DNA of 64,000 bases from Streptomyces sp. NRRL F-2580 (GTDB taxonomy: Bacteria; Actinomycetota; Actinomycetes; Streptomycetales; Streptomycetaceae), in NCBI RefSeq assembly GCF_000720115.1, contig NZ_JOIR01000005.1, positions 124,001-188,000 on the forward strand, read 5' to 3'. Made by a program: the position numbers and the translations under genes. Below are positions 38,047 to 49,374 of this stretch, piece after piece; position 1 is the stretch's first letter; the number at the start of each line of letters is the position of its first letter. A model generated the notes under the pieces. It worked only from the letters and a program-made list of their open reading frames with translations, searched no databases and was not told the DNA's origin.

Positions 38047-39230
38047 CCACCACCCGCCTTCCCCGGAAGGTCACCGTGCTGCTGGCCGGTCTGGTCCTCG
38101 CCGCCCTGGCCGGCTGCGGCGCAGCCGAAAAGGGGCCCGCCGAGGCGCTCGGCACCAAGGGCCCGGCCAAGCCCGTCAAGGCCGTGCCGGCCCTCCCGCC
38201 CGGCCTGCCCGGCATGCCGCCGCTCCTCGATCCGAACGACGTCTACGCGGCGGACCGGCCGAACAAACTCTCCCCGGTGGTCAAGGACTTCCCGTCCCGC
38301 GTCTACGTGCCGAACACCACCTCCAACACGGTGTCCGTCATCGACCCGGTGACCTACCGGGTCATCGACACCATCCCGGTCGGCGTCCAGCCCCAGCACG
38401 TGGTGCCCTCCTGGGACATGAAGACCCTGTGGGTCAACAACAACCGCGGCCACACGCTCACCCCGATCAACCCGGCCACCGGCGAGGCCGGAAAGCCCGT
38501 CGAGGTGCACGACCCGTACAACCTGTACTTCACGCCGAACGGCAAGTACGCGATCGTCATGGCCTCGATGGACAAGGAGCTGGTCTTCCGCGATCCGCAC
38601 ACCATGGACCGCGTGAAGACGGTCCCGGTGACCTGCTACGGCGTCAACCACGCGGACTTCTCCGCCGACGGCCGCTACTTCATCGTGAGCTGCGAGTTCT
38701 CCGGCGAGCTGCTCAAGGTCGACACCGAGCAGATGGAGGTCATCGGCCAGCAGAAACTGCCGTTCGAGGGCGCCATGCCGCAGGACGTCAAGGTCTCCCC
38801 GGACGGGAAGACCTTCTACGTCGCGGACATGATGGCGCACGGCATGTGGGTGCTCAGCGGGGACAAGTTCGAGACCCCCAAGCTGCTGCCCACGGGCAAG
38901 GGCTGCCACGGCCTGTACGTGAGCCGCGACTCCAAGGAGATGTACGTCTCCAACCGCGGCGAGGGCACCATCTCGGTCTACAACTTCCCCCAGAACAAGC
39001 TCACCAAGAAATGGACCCTGCCGGACGGCGGCAGCCCCGACATGGGCGGGGTCTCGGCCGACGGCAAGGTGCTGTGGCTGTCGGGCCGCTACAACTCCGA
39101 GGTGTACGCGATCGACACCGCGACCGGCAAGCAGCTCGCCCGGATCCCGGTCGGCGGCGGACCGCACGGGCTCGCGGTGTACCCGCAGCCCGGCCGCTAC
39201 TCGCTCGGCCACACCGGGATCTTCCGGTAG
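38043..39230 (+). CDS. YVTN-type beta-propeller lipoprotein
   Basis: A 395-aa lipoprotein (lipobox LAGC in VLAALAGCGAAEKG) anchored on the outer membrane face. From about residue 85 it has YVTN-like propeller repeats: SRVYVPNTTSNTVSVIDPVT, KTLWVNNNRGHTLTPINPAT, KTFYVADMMAHGMWVLSGD, KEMYVSNRGEGTISVYNFP and KVLWLSGRYNSEVYAIDTAT. ATG 38043 overlaps the stop of the deacetylase, so the two are co-translated and probably function together at the cell surface. The ligand is unknown. Confidence 0.88.
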   Translation: MTTTRLPRKVTVLLAGLVLAALAGCGAAEKGPAEALGTKGPAKPVKAVPALPPGLPGMPPLLDPNDVYAADRPNKLSPVVKDFPSRVYVPNTTSNTVSVIDPVTYRVIDTIPVGVQPQHVVPSWDMKTLWVNNNRGHTLTPINPATGEAGKPVEVHDPYNLYFTPNGKYAIVMASMDKELVFRDPHTMDRVKTVPVTCYGVNHADFSADGRYFIVSCEFSGELLKVDTEQMEVIGQQKLPFEGAMPQDVKVSPDGKTFYVADMMAHGMWVLSGDKFETPKLLPTGKGCHGLYVSRDSKEMYVSNRGEGTISVYNFPQNKLTKKWTLPDGGSPDMGGVSADGKVLWLSGRYNSEVYAIDTATGKQLARIPVGGGPHGLAVYPQPGRYSLGHTGIFR

Positions 39231-39688
39231 CCGAAGGCACGTTGGCCCCATGATGTGACGACGGAGCCCCGGGGGCTCGCACGACTCCCGGGACACCGCT
39301 GGGCCATCGGTCAGCGGCATCTTGACGTGGTACGCCGCCACCGAGGACGGCACGTCGAGAATGCCCGGGGTGTCCACGAAGCAGCCGTAAACGGGGTTCG
39401 ACTGAAACTCCGACAGGGTCGCACGCGGATATCAGCCCCTCCGGGTCCGGACTCCTCCACGCCCTTGAGAATCCGCCGCCCGACCCTCTGATTTCCTTCG
39501 TGGCGCGCGTTCAGCCCTGCTCCGCGTGACAAGTGCGGGGCCGGATTTCTTGGCTGGAATTATCGCATTTGTATTGTGGAAGGGTAATCGAATTTCTTTC
39601 TGCCGTCCGAACGGGACCCGCGGCGGGGGCCGGGCGTGGGGACCGCTACCCTGAGCCGGTCAACAGGCATCAAGAAGGAGTGCACCCA
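39231..39688. other. 458-bp intergenic region without a recognised gene
   Basis: Several short open frames exist in both strands, but none shows family resemblance or good start signals. The part from 39545 to 39600 is AT-rich and probably contains the EF-hand gene promoter. I see no tRNA cloverleaf or strong terminator. Confidence 0.4.
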
Positions 39689-39901
39689 GTGGCGGACATC
39701 GAGAGCGCACGGACGACGTTCGGCAAGTTCGACGTGAACGGTGACGGCTTCGTCACGGCCGAGGAGTTCAAGGCGGCCATGGCGGCCATGGGCGACCCGT
39801 TCGTCACCGCCGCCGTCGCGGACGCCGTGATCGCCGCCAAGGACGGGAACGGCGACGGCCTGCTCAGCTTCGACGAGTTCTGGGCCTCCCTGAACAAGTA
39901 G
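39689..39901 (+). CDS. Small EF-hand calcium-binding protein
   Basis: A 70-aa cytoplasmic calmodulin-like protein with two EF-hand loops, DVNGDGFVTAEE and DGNGDGLLSFDE, both with the D-x-N-G-D-G pattern and a terminal Glu. It resembles the CabB-type calcium-binding proteins of Streptomyces. The start is GTG 39689 with AAGGAG 8 nt upstream. No neighbour suggests a partner. Confidence 0.9.
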   Translation: MADIESARTTFGKFDVNGDGFVTAEEFKAAMAAMGDPFVTAAVADAVIAAKDGNGDGLLSFDEFWASLNK

Positions 39902-39970
39902 TCCCTCCGCGCCCGCTCCCGCCCCGCGCACCCCGGCCCGCCGGCCGGCCGGGGCGGGAGCGCGCGCGTG

Positions 39971-40522
39971 TCAGGCCTCCGGCCCGGACGACATGTCCTC
40001 GACCTCGGCGAGGGCCTCCTCCAGCCAGTGCAGCCAGAACGTCTCCAGGGCGATCCCCCCGTGCAGGACGAGCCGGCGCAGCCGGTCCTCCACGGCGTCG
40101 CGACCCGGCGGGAAGTCCTTCTCCTCGATGGCCTCGTACTGCGCCAGCTGGCGCCGGTGCAGGTCCAGATGGCGCCGCAGCTCAGGGCCGAGCCCCTGTG
40201 GCCCCACCACGCCCGCCGCGCGGATCCGCAGCAGCAGCGGGTCGCGCATCGGCTTCGGGTCCTGGCTCTCGCCGACCCACCGCGCCAGCTCCGCACTGCC
40301 GCCGGGCAGCACCTCGTACTCCTTCTTCTGCCCCCGCACGGGCACCTCGCTGGGCAGCGCCCGGATCAGCCCGGCCTCCTCCAGCCGCCCGAGCTCGCGG
40401 TAGATCTGCTGGTGCGTCGCCGACCAGAAGTACCCGATCGACTTGTCGAACCGCCGGGTCAGCTCCAGCCCGGACGAGGGCTTCTCGAGCAGGGCGGTGA
40501 GGATGGCGTGCGGGAGGGACAT
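39971..40522 (-). CDS. PadR-family transcriptional regulator
   Basis: A 183-aa DNA-binding protein. The winged helix reads MSLPHAILTALLEKPSSGLE, then SIGYFWSATHQQIYRELGRL, the classical PadR signature. A C-terminal helical dimerisation domain (LRRHLDLHRRQLAQYEAIE) follows. The start is ATG 40522 with AGGATGG upstream. It is divergent from a flavodoxin-like gene across 95 bp containing CCTAGG next to the start and two CCCCGTTCAGCC repeats, so it may control that gene. Confidence 0.9.
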   Translation of the reverse strand: MSLPHAILTALLEKPSSGLELTRRFDKSIGYFWSATHQQIYRELGRLEEAGLIRALPSEVPVRGQKKEYEVLPGGSAELARWVGESQDPKPMRDPLLLRIRAAGVVGPQGLGPELRRHLDLHRRQLAQYEAIEEKDFPPGRDAVEDRLRRLVLHGGIALETFWLHWLEEALAEVEDMSSGPEA

Positions 40523-40617
40523 GGCGCCATCCTAGGTTTGCTGCCGCCCCCGTTCAGCCCCCCCCGTTCAGCCGCCCCCGGCTGGCGGACGGGCCCGGCG
40601 GTCCACAGGCTGGGGGA

Positions 40618-41331
40618 GTGTCCGCCGACGTCGAGTACCCAGACCTCACCGCCGTGTACGTGAACTGCACGCTCAAGCGCTCGCCCGAGACCAGCAACAC
40701 CGAGGGCCTGATCGACAAGAGCCGGGCGGTCATGGAAGCCGCCGGAGCCCGCACCTCGCTCATCCGGGCCGTCGACCACGACATCGCGACAGGCGTCTGG
40801 CCGGACATGACCGAGCACGGCTGGGAGAGCGACCAGTGGCCGGTCCTCTACAGCCAGATCATGGACGCCGACATCCTCGTGCTCTGCGGCCCCATCTGGC
40901 TCGGCGACAACAGCTCCATCATGAAGCAGGTCATCGAACGGCTCTACGCCTGCTCCTCCCTCCTGAACGAGCAGGGCCAGTACGCCTACTACGGGCGGGT
41001 CGGCGGCGCGCTGATCACCGGCAACGAGGACGGCGTCAAGCACTGCGCCATGAACGTCCTCTACAGCCTCCAGCACCTCGGCTACGTGATCCCTCCGCAG
41101 GCCGACGCGGGCTGGATCGGCGAGGCCGGACCCGGGCCCTCGTACCTCGACCCGGGCTCGGGCGGTCCCGAGAACGACTTCACCAACCGGAACACCACCT
41201 TCATGTCCTGGAACCTCATGCACCTGGCCGCCCTGCTCAAGCGCTCCGGCGGCATCCCGGCCCACGGAAACCAGCGCTCGCTCTGGGACGCCGGCTGCCG
41301 CTTCGACTTCCCCAACCCCGAGCACCGCTGA
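40618..41331 (+). CDS. Flavodoxin-fold NAD(P)H:FMN oxidoreductase-like protein
   Basis: A 237-aa protein of the NADPH-dependent FMN reductase/flavodoxin fold. The first strand and phosphate loop read AVYVNCTLKRSPETSNTEGL, and ILVLCGPIWLGDNSSIMKQV is the second FMN-contact loop. GGALITGNEDGVKHCAMNVL and a tail (NRNTTFMSWNLMHLA) match the WrbA-like iron-sulfur/FMN family of actinomycetes. The start is GTG 40618, with GGGGGA just before it. It is divergent from the PadR regulator and followed after 38 nt by a DHFR-like gene. Confidence 0.86.
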   Translation: MSADVEYPDLTAVYVNCTLKRSPETSNTEGLIDKSRAVMEAAGARTSLIRAVDHDIATGVWPDMTEHGWESDQWPVLYSQIMDADILVLCGPIWLGDNSSIMKQVIERLYACSSLLNEQGQYAYYGRVGGALITGNEDGVKHCAMNVLYSLQHLGYVIPPQADAGWIGEAGPGPSYLDPGSGGPENDFTNRNTTFMSWNLMHLAALLKRSGGIPAHGNQRSLWDAGCRFDFPNPEHR

Positions 41332-41369
41332 GCCCGGTCCCGTCCTCGTCGACAAGGCTGGAGGAAGCC

Positions 41370-42014
41370 GTGGAGCAACTGCTGAGAGTCCAGAACTTCA
41401 CCGTCTCGCGCGACGGGTTCGGCGCCGGTGAGCACCAGAGCCTGGAGCGGCCGTTCGGCGACGCCGATCCCGGGGAGATGTTCGCCTGGGCCGGGGCCAC
41501 GGCGAGCTGGCCCAACCGCACCGACCCCGGAGGCAGCCGGGGCCTCGACGACTACTTCACCAGGGACTTCGCGCACAACATCGGCGCCGAGATCATGGGC
41601 CGCAACAAGTTCGGGCCCCAGCGCGGGCCCTGGCCCGACCACGACTGGCGTGGCTGGTGGGGCGACGAGCCCCCGTTCCACACCCCGGTGTTCGTCATGA
41701 CCCACCACGAGCGTCCGTCGTTCACGCTCTCCGACACCACCTTCCACTTCGTCTGCGCCGACCCGGCCACGGCCCTCGGCATGGCACGGGAGGCGGCGCG
41801 GGGCAAGGACGTCCGGCTCGGCGGCGGGGCCACCACCGTCCGGGAGTTCCTCGACGCCGACCTCGTCGACACCCTGCACGTGGCGGTCTCACCGGTGGAG
41901 ATCGGATCCGGGGCACGGCTCTGGGACTCGCCCGAGGAGCTCCTCGACAGGTTCCACCTCGACGTCGTGCCCAGCCCCAGCGGCGTGACGCACCACCTCT
42001 TCTGGCGGCGGTGA
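41370..42014 (+). CDS. Dihydrofolate reductase-fold (RibD C-terminal) protein
   Basis: A 214-aa enzyme of the RibD_C/DHFR superfamily. It has LLRVQNFTVSRDGFGAG at the N-terminus, EIMGRNKFGP, PVFVMTHHERPSF, and KDVRLGGGATTVREFLDADL, the conserved NADPH-binding GGxxxxxxxL segment. LHVAVSPVEIGSGARLW closes the domain. Such proteins are uncharacterised NADPH reductases. The start is GTG 41370 with GGAGG upstream. It is likely cotranscribed with the flavodoxin-like gene. Confidence 0.88.
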   Translation: MEQLLRVQNFTVSRDGFGAGEHQSLERPFGDADPGEMFAWAGATASWPNRTDPGGSRGLDDYFTRDFAHNIGAEIMGRNKFGPQRGPWPDHDWRGWWGDEPPFHTPVFVMTHHERPSFTLSDTTFHFVCADPATALGMAREAARGKDVRLGGGATTVREFLDADLVDTLHVAVSPVEIGSGARLWDSPEELLDRFHLDVVPSPSGVTHHLFWRR

Positions 42015-42168
42015 CCGCCCCTACCCCGGCACCTGCGCCGGCGCCGTCTCCAGCCGCGCCGGCAGCGGCCGGGCGTTCATCCGCCGGCAGCCGGCCAGGG
42101 CCTCCCGCAGCAGGGCCCGGGGCACGTGCGACGCCCCGGGCCCGCCGGTCTGCCCGCTCGTCCGCCCG

Positions 42169-42714
<546 letters not shown>

Positions 42715-42903
42715 GACGTCCCCTCGATTCCTGAGAGACGGGGACTGGTGGCACGGCTTAGGACGCCATGGGCGGCTCCCGCGGTTCCCGTTCTTTTGCC
42801 CGCACTCCTCCCCGCTCTGGTTCGGTCAATCCGCCGCTGCGCAACTGCCATTGGTGGCAGGGTGGTTGGTGGGAGCCCCGCCCGGCCGACAGGAGAGAAC
42901 CGG

Positions 42904-43524
42904 ATGCGTCTTCACCGCTTGTCCCGTCACGCAACGGTCGCCGCGGCCCTCGTCCTGGCGGCCACCGCCTGTGGCGGTGACGCGGAGCGCGAGGTCCCGC
43001 AGGAGGGGAAGGGCGGCTACCGCTGGGTGGCCACGGACGAGATCTGCAACGTGCTCCCGTACGGCGAGCTCGCCGACCCGCTCGGGGTGCGCGAGGAGGC
43101 CGCGGACCGGGACAAGCGGTCCGGCGCGGGCGCCCCGGGCGTCAAGTGCGTCCAGCCGCTCGTCGAGTCCGGCCCGGCGAAGTACGGGAACGTCACGGTG
43201 GAGCTGGACCTCGCGTACACGGAGAGTGTCGACTTCGCCGAGGACGTCTTCGCCCGGGGCCGCGAGAACACGGCCAAGGACATGCCCGACAGCGGCCTCA
43301 CCGAGGTGAAGGGCGTCGGCAAGGAGGCCTACCGGTTCGCCTTCAACAAGCCGACCGAGCTGCGGCAGGTCCACGAGTTGCGGCTGCGCGACAGCAACAT
43401 GACGATCGACGTGACGGTCACGGCCGAGACGCGCACACCGCCCACCCCCGAGAGCCTGAAGGCGTACGACGCGGCGGTGGACGATTTCGCCCGAGGGGTC
43501 CTCAAGGCGCTGCGCCGCGGGTAG
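42904..43524 (+). CDS. Predicted lipoprotein, unknown function
   Basis: A 206-aa protein. The lipobox TAC (VLAATACGGDAER) follows a typical signal peptide. The mature part has two cysteines (DEICNVLPYGELAD and GVKCVQPLVE) and a mixed alpha/beta pattern as in Streptomyces DUF3558-like lipoproteins; this resemblance is only suggestive. The start is ATG 42904 with AGGAGAG upstream. A strong bidirectional hairpin follows. Confidence 0.8.
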   Translation: MRLHRLSRHATVAAALVLAATACGGDAEREVPQEGKGGYRWVATDEICNVLPYGELADPLGVREEAADRDKRSGAGAPGVKCVQPLVESGPAKYGNVTVELDLAYTESVDFAEDVFARGRENTAKDMPDSGLTEVKGVGKEAYRFAFNKPTELRQVHELRLRDSNMTIDVTVTAETRTPPTPESLKAYDAAVDDFARGVLKALRRG

Positions 43525-43544
43525 CAGGCGGCAGCCCGGCGGAA

Positions 43545-43582
43545 ACGGAAGGGGCCCGGCGCGCACGCCGGACCCCTTCCGT
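43545..43582. terminator. Bidirectional hairpin between lipoprotein and sdaA
   Basis: A 17-nt arm starting ACGGAAGGGG (43545-43561) pairs with 43566-43582 with one mismatch and a 4-nt loop. It lies between convergent genes. Confidence 0.85.
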
Positions 43583-43595
43583 CACCTGCCGTGGA

Positions 43596-44978
<1,383 letters not shown>

Positions 44979-45213
44979 GTTGGCGGTCTCCCGGGTCATC
45001 CCCGCGGTGGCGGGGAACGGACCGTCCAGTCGCGCTCGCAGTGCAGCGAGGCGGCCGACGGAGGGGCGGACTTTGCAGGGATTGCGGGCAAAGATCACCT
45101 CGTGGGCGCCCTTGCCCGGTTCATCAGCGTACGTCAGTTCGTGCGGGGCCCGGTTACGCCGACCTGTACGGCGGCTTTCGCGACCCCGACGTCGAGGACC
45201 GCGCTCCGGACCA

Positions 45214-45257
45214 TGGGAAAGGCCCGGCCCTGTGCGAGACGAGGCCGGGCCTTCCCA
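45214..45257 (-). terminator. Hairpin terminator downstream of glyA
   Basis: A stem of GGCCCGGCC flanked by GGGAA(A) on one side and TTCCC on the other, with one bulge, lies 10 nt after the glyA stop codon. Confidence 0.8.
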
Positions 45258-45266
45258 AGCCGTTGC

Positions 45267-46523
45267 CTAGAGCGACGGGTACAGCGGGAACTTCGCGGCG
45301 AGCGCGGAGACGCGCGCCTTGAGGGACTCGGCGTCGTAGGCCGGCTTCAGCGCCTGCGCGATGATCTCGGCGACCTCGGTGAAGGCCTCGGCGTCGAAAC
45401 CGCGGGTGGCCAGCGCCGGCGTACCGATCCGCAGACCCGAGGTGACCATCGGCGGCCGCGGGTCGTTCGGGATGGCGTTGCGGTTGACCGTGATGCCGAC
45501 CTCGTGGAGGCGGTCCTCGGCCTGCTGGCCGTCCAGCTCGGAGTTGCGCAGGTCGACCAGGACCAGGTGCACGTCGGTGCCACCGGTGAGGACGTCCACG
45601 CCCACGGCCTTGACGTCGTCCTGGACCAGGCGGGCGGCGAGGATCTTCGCGCCCTCCAGGGTGCGCTCCTGGCGCTCCTTGAACTCCGGCGAGGCCGCGA
45701 TCTTGAAGGAAACGGCCTTGGCCGCGATCACGTGCTCCAGCGGGCCGCCCTGCTGACCGGGGAAGACCGCGGAGTTGATCTTCTTGGCCAGCTCCTGCGT
45801 CGACAGGATGACACCGCCTCGCGGACCGCCGAGGGTCTTGTGCGTGGTGGTGGTGACCACGTGGGCGTGCGGCACCGGGTTCGGGTGCAGACCCGCGGCG
45901 ACCAGGCCGGCGAAGTGCGCCATGTCGACCATCAGGTACGCGCCGACCTCGTCCGCGATGCGGCGGAAGGCGGCGAAGTCCAGCTGGCGCGGGTACGCGG
46001 ACCAGCCGGCGACGATCAGCTGCGGCTTGGACTCCTTGGCGAGGCGCTCGACCTCGGCCATGTCCACCTCGCCGGTCTCGTCGACGTGGTACGGGACCAC
46101 GTTGTAGAGCTTGCCGGAGAAGTTGATCTTCATGCCGTGGGTCAGGTGACCTCCGTGGGCCAGGTTCAGGCCCATGATCGTGTCGCCCGGCTTCAGCAGC
46201 GCGAACATCGCGGCGGCGTTCGCCTGCGCACCCGAGTGCGGCTGGACGTTCGCGGCCTCGGCGCCGAACAGCGCCTTGATGCGGTCGATCGCGATCTGCT
46301 CGACCACGTCGACGTGCTCGCAGCCGCCGTAGTAACGGCGGCCCGGGTAGCCCTCGGCGTACTTGTTGGTCAGGACCGAACCCTGGGCCTCCATGACGGC
46401 GACCGGAGCGAAGTTCTCCGACGCGATCATTTCCAGGGTGGACTGCTGGCGCACGAGCTCGGCGTCGACGGCGGCGGCGACGTCCGGGTCGAGCTCGTGG
46501 AGAGGGGTGTTCAGTACAGACAT
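45267..46523 (-). CDS. glyA: Serine hydroxymethyltransferase
   Basis: PLP enzyme of 418 aa that converts serine and tetrahydrofolate to glycine and methylene-THF. The PLP lysine is K229 in [16 protein letters not shown]. Other markers are [37 protein letters not shown] and GGHLTHG. The start is ATG 46523. It lies 15 nt after gcvH and belongs to the gcvT-gcvH-glyA transcript controlled by the glycine riboswitch. Confidence 0.97.
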   Translation of the reverse strand: MSVLNTPLHELDPDVAAAVDAELVRQQSTLEMIASENFAPVAVMEAQGSVLTNKYAEGYPGRRYYGGCEHVDVVEQIAIDRIKALFGAEAANVQPHSGAQANAAAMFALLKPGDTIMGLNLAHGGHLTHGMKINFSGKLYNVVPYHVDETGEVDMAEVERLAKESKPQLIVAGWSAYPRQLDFAAFRRIADEVGAYLMVDMAHFAGLVAAGLHPNPVPHAHVVTTTTHKTLGGPRGGVILSTQELAKKINSAVFPGQQGGPLEHVIAAKAVSFKIAASPEFKERQERTLEGAKILAARLVQDDVKAVGVDVLTGGTDVHLVLVDLRNSELDGQQAEDRLHEVGITVNRNAIPNDPRPPMVTSGLRIGTPALATRGFDAEAFTEVAEIIAQALKPAYDAESLKARVSALAAKFPLYPSL

Positions 46524-46538
46524 CAGGGTCCCCTGGGG

Positions 46539-46919
46539 TCAGTTACCGGCGGTGAGCGTGGTGTACTCCTCGAAGGACAGGGTGTCCTTCGGCTCCTCCG
46601 AAAGGCGCACCTTGAAGAGCCAGCCCCCCTCGAACGGGGCGGTGTTCACGAGCGCCGGGTCGTCCACGACGTCCTGGTTGAACTCGACGATCTCGCCGGA
46701 GACGGGGGAGTACAGGTCGCTGACCGACTTCGTCGACTCCAGCTCGCCACAGGTCTCGCCCTCGGTCACCGTCTCGCCGGCCTCGGGGAGCTGGGCGTAG
46801 ACGACGTCACCGAGCGCGTTGGCCGCGAACTCCGTGATGCCGACCGTCGCGACGCCGTCCACGGCGTCCGACAGCCACTCGTGCTCCTTGGTGTAACGCA
46901 GCTTCTCGGGGTTGCTCAT
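46539..46919 (-). CDS. gcvH: Glycine cleavage system H protein
   Basis: Lipoyl carrier of 126 aa that shuttles the aminomethyl group between P, T and L proteins. The lipoylated lysine is K64 in [11 protein letters not shown]. The protein begins [16 protein letters not shown], as expected. The start is ATG 46919 with AGGAGAATC upstream. It lies between gcvT and glyA; gcvP is not in this window. Confidence 0.96.
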   Translation of the reverse strand: MSNPEKLRYTKEHEWLSDAVDGVATVGITEFAANALGDVVYAQLPEAGETVTEGETCGELESTKSVSDLYSPVSGEIVEFNQDVVDDPALVNTAPFEGGWLFKVRLSEEPKDTLSFEEYTTLTAGN

Positions 46920-46980
46920 GACCTGATTCTCCTGGATGCGGGGGAGTGGATACCAACAGTGGTCTTGGGTACTGAGACGG

Positions 46981-47004
46981 CGCCGTACGGGTACCCGTAC
47001 GGCG
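46981..47004. repeat. 24-bp perfect palindrome between gcvT and gcvH
   Basis: CGCCGTACGGGT followed by its exact reverse complement ACCCGTACGGCG, with no spacer. It is located in the 101-bp gap between gcvT and gcvH. Confidence 0.9.
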
Positions 47005-47020
47005 GACGTCGTGAGTGGAG

Positions 47021-48136
47021 CTACTTCTGCCGCTTGTAGAACGGCAGCGCCACGACCTCGTACGGCTCATGCGTACCGCGAATGTCGACGCCGACGCCGG
47101 AGGTGCCGGGCGCGGCGTGCGCCGCGTCCACGTACGCCATCGCGATCGGCTTGCCCAGCGTCGGGGACGGGGCGCCCGAGGTGACCTCACCGATGACCTG
47201 ACCGTCGGCGACGACCGGGAAACCGGCGCGCGGGACGCGGCGGCCCTCGGCGATCAGGCCGACCAGCTTGCGCGGCGGGTTCGTGGCGGCGCGCTCGGCG
47301 GCGGACTCCAGCGCGGCGCGGCCGACGAAGTCCCCCTCCTTCTCGAACTTCACGACCCGGCCCAGCCCCGCGTCGAACGGGGTGAGGGAGGTGGTCAGCT
47401 CGTGCCCGTACAGCGGCATGCCCGCTTCCAGGCGCAGGGTGTCGCGGCAGGACAGGCCGGCCGGCACCAGGCCCACGCCCTCGCCCGCCTTGGTCAGCGC
47501 CTGCCACAGCTCCACGGCGTGCTCGGGAGCGACGAAGAGCTCGAAGCCGTCCTCGCCGGTGTAGCCCGTACGCGCGATCAGCGCGGGCACGCCCGCGACG
47601 GTGCCCGGCAGACCGGCGTAGTACTTGAGGCCGTCCAGGTCGGCGTCCGTCAGGGAGGCCAGGATGCCGGGGGACTCCGGGCCCTGCACCGCGAGCAGCG
47701 CGTACGCGTCGCGGTCGTCGCGGACCTCGGTGTCGAAGCCGGCGGCACGCTCGGTCAGGGCGTCGAGGACGACCTGGGCGTTGGAGGCGTTGGCGACGAC
47801 CATGAACTCGGTCTCGCCGAGGCGGTAGACGATCAGGTCGTCGACGATCCCGCCGTCCTCCTGACAGATGTGGGTGTAGCGGGCGCGGCCGACGCCGACG
47901 GTGGAGATGTTGCCGACCAGCGCGTAGTCCAGCGCCTTGACGGCCTCCGGGCCGGTCAGCGTGATCTCGCCCATGTGGGACAGGTCGAAGAGGCCGGCCT
48001 TGGTGCGTACGGCGTTGTGCTCGTCGCGCTCGCTGGCGTACCGCAGCGGCATGTCCCAGCCCGCGAAGTCGGTCATGGTCGCACCGAGCGAGCGGTGCAG
48101 CGCATCGAGGGCGGTCAGACGGGGGGCAGTGCTCAT
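47021..48136 (-). CDS. gcvT: Glycine cleavage system T protein (aminomethyltransferase)
   Basis: A 371-aa enzyme that transfers the methylene group from aminomethylated GcvH to tetrahydrofolate, releasing ammonia. Recognisable segments are [49 protein letters not shown] and the C-terminal folate-barrel region ([20 protein letters not shown]). The start is ATG 48136 with GGGAG upstream, giving [11 protein letters not shown]. It is the first gene of the operon; the riboswitch lies directly upstream. Confidence 0.96.
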   Translation of the reverse strand: MSTAPRLTALDALHRSLGATMTDFAGWDMPLRYASERDEHNAVRTKAGLFDLSHMGEITLTGPEAVKALDYALVGNISTVGVGRARYTHICQEDGGIVDDLIVYRLGETEFMVVANASNAQVVLDALTERAAGFDTEVRDDRDAYALLAVQGPESPGILASLTDADLDGLKYYAGLPGTVAGVPALIARTGYTGEDGFELFVAPEHAVELWQALTKAGEGVGLVPAGLSCRDTLRLEAGMPLYGHELTTSLTPFDAGLGRVVKFEKEGDFVGRAALESAAERAATNPPRKLVGLIAEGRRVPRAGFPVVADGQVIGEVTSGAPSPTLGKPIAMAYVDAAHAAPGTSGVGVDIRGTHEPYEVVALPFYKRQK

Positions 48137-48180
48137 GGGTGTGGCTCCCGAGTCCCAGGGCATGACATGACGAGGAGGGT

Positions 48181-48376
48181 CCTCCCCATCTGTCATCGGA
48201 ACCTGAGAGGTTCGCCGAGAGTTCCTCGGCTTGCACCTTGGGTGGAGCTGTCGAGCAGCTCGCTTTTCAGATCTGCCTCATCCACGCGGTACGGGGCCTG
48301 AGAGATTCAAGGGAGGATCTTGCTCCTTCGGCGCCCGCGCACGGCCTTGCGGCGTGCCGGGACTCTCCCGCGCGGA
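48181..48376 (-). ncRNA. Tandem glycine riboswitch (gcvT leader)
   Basis: On the minus strand the leader contains the conserved glycine aptamer blocks. The first aptamer has GGGAGAGTCCCGG, then CGCCGAAGGAGCAAG, AATCTCTCAGG and GCAGATCTGAAAAGC; the second has CAAGCCGAGGAACTCTCGGC, GAACCTCTCAGGTTCC and GATGACAGATGGGGAGG. Two aptamers in series are typical for cooperative glycine sensing. It ends about 45 nt before the gcvT start and would raise gcv expression when glycine is abundant. Confidence 0.92.
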
Positions 48377-48568
48377 TTCAAGCGGCCGGTATGCAGTTGG
48401 TCCAGATGGCGCACATCATTGCACGCCATGCCCGTGATCGGGCGGAGGGGTCCGAAAGTTCGTACGGTACCCCGAGCGGTCGGACCGGAACCGGGGGTGC
48501 CGGATTACCGTCTCTTTACACTCAGTGGGCAAGGGTCCTGGCGACCCGATTCGGGGGAGGCGAACACT

Positions 48569-49255
48569 GTGCGGAGATTCGGAGTGGTGTCGACGACGGG
48601 AACCGTGGACGCGGTGCCGGCGCAGCGCGGGGCGCGCGAACGGGACCGCGGGCGCGAGCGTCCGGCGGACGACGGCATCGGCTCCGTACGCGACCTGCGC
48701 GGACCCGAGGTGCGCGGCCCGCAGCGGCTCGCCTTCGCCGACGGGGACATCGTCGTGGTGTCCGGCCTGCCCGGCGGTGGCAAGAGCACCCTGATCACGC
48801 GGGCGGCGGCCGAGGGCGGCGCCGTCGACTCCCAGGACACCCGTGAGCGCTGGGAACGGCGGATGCCGGTGCCCCTGCCGTACGCCGCGTACCGGCCGCT
48901 GGTGCGCGCCGCGCACTACTGGGGGCTGTGGCGGCTCCTGCGCTCCGGAGCCTCCGTGGTCGTCCACGACTGCGGTACGCAGAGCTGGGTGCGCGGGCTG
49001 CTCGGGGCGGCCGCGCGGCGCCGGGGGCGGGCGCTGCACCTGCTCCTCCTCGACACGAGCCCCGCGGAGGCCCTCTCCGGGCAGGCCGCGCGGGGGCGGC
49101 GGGTCTCGGCCTACGCCTTCGCCCGCCACCGGGGCGCGGTGGGCCGCCTCCTGCGCGAAGCCGAGGCGGGCCGCCCCCCGCGGGGCTGCGCCTCGGTCAC
49201 CCTGCTCGACCGTGCCTCGGCCGCGACGGTGACCCGCATCGCGTTCCACGCCTGA
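48569..49255 (+). CDS. P-loop ATPase/kinase-like protein of unknown role
   Basis: A 228-aa protein with a Walker A motif, SGLPGGGKST (about 65-74), in a domain beginning RLAFADGDIVVVSGLPGGGK. LHLLLLDTSPAEALSGQ resembles the strand after the lid in AAA_33-type small-molecule kinases or adenylylate-kinase-like proteins. An arginine-rich region (GRRVSAYAFARHRGAVGRLL) precedes the C-terminus. The start is GTG 48569, with GGGGGAGG about 9 nt upstream. It is divergent from the glycine-riboswitch operon; a link is not shown. Target unknown. Confidence 0.75.
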   Translation: MRRFGVVSTTGTVDAVPAQRGARERDRGRERPADDGIGSVRDLRGPEVRGPQRLAFADGDIVVVSGLPGGGKSTLITRAAAEGGAVDSQDTRERWERRMPVPLPYAAYRPLVRAAHYWGLWRLLRSGASVVVHDCGTQSWVRGLLGAAARRRGRALHLLLLDTSPAEALSGQAARGRRVSAYAFARHRGAVGRLLREAEAGRPPRGCASVTLLDRASAATVTRIAFHA

Positions 49256-49374
49256 CCCGCATCGTCCAGCCCCTGCGGCGTGTGAGGCGCAGCGGGCCGG
49301 GCCCCCGCAGCGGCGGCGCGTACGGGCCGGTACCCTGCGGGGCGACACGCGGCGGGATCACGGAGGCACGGGAC

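Noticed and set aside
39231..39688. Possible transposase remnant or small RNA in the gap before the EF-hand gene
   Set aside because: Several short minus-strand frames were read but none matched a transposase, tRNA or known RNA; only an AT-rich promoter-like stretch is visible.
40547..40572. Two CCCCCGTTCAGCC direct repeats near the PadR start as a defined operator
   Set aside because: Direct repeats in the divergent region are noted, but PadR sites are usually palindromic; evidence is too weak for a separate feature.
42015..42168. Short minus-strand peptide RALLREALAGCRRMNARP resembling a TPR end of a LuxR-type regulator
   Set aside because: The similarity is too short and generic to call a gene remnant, and no upstream frame is present.
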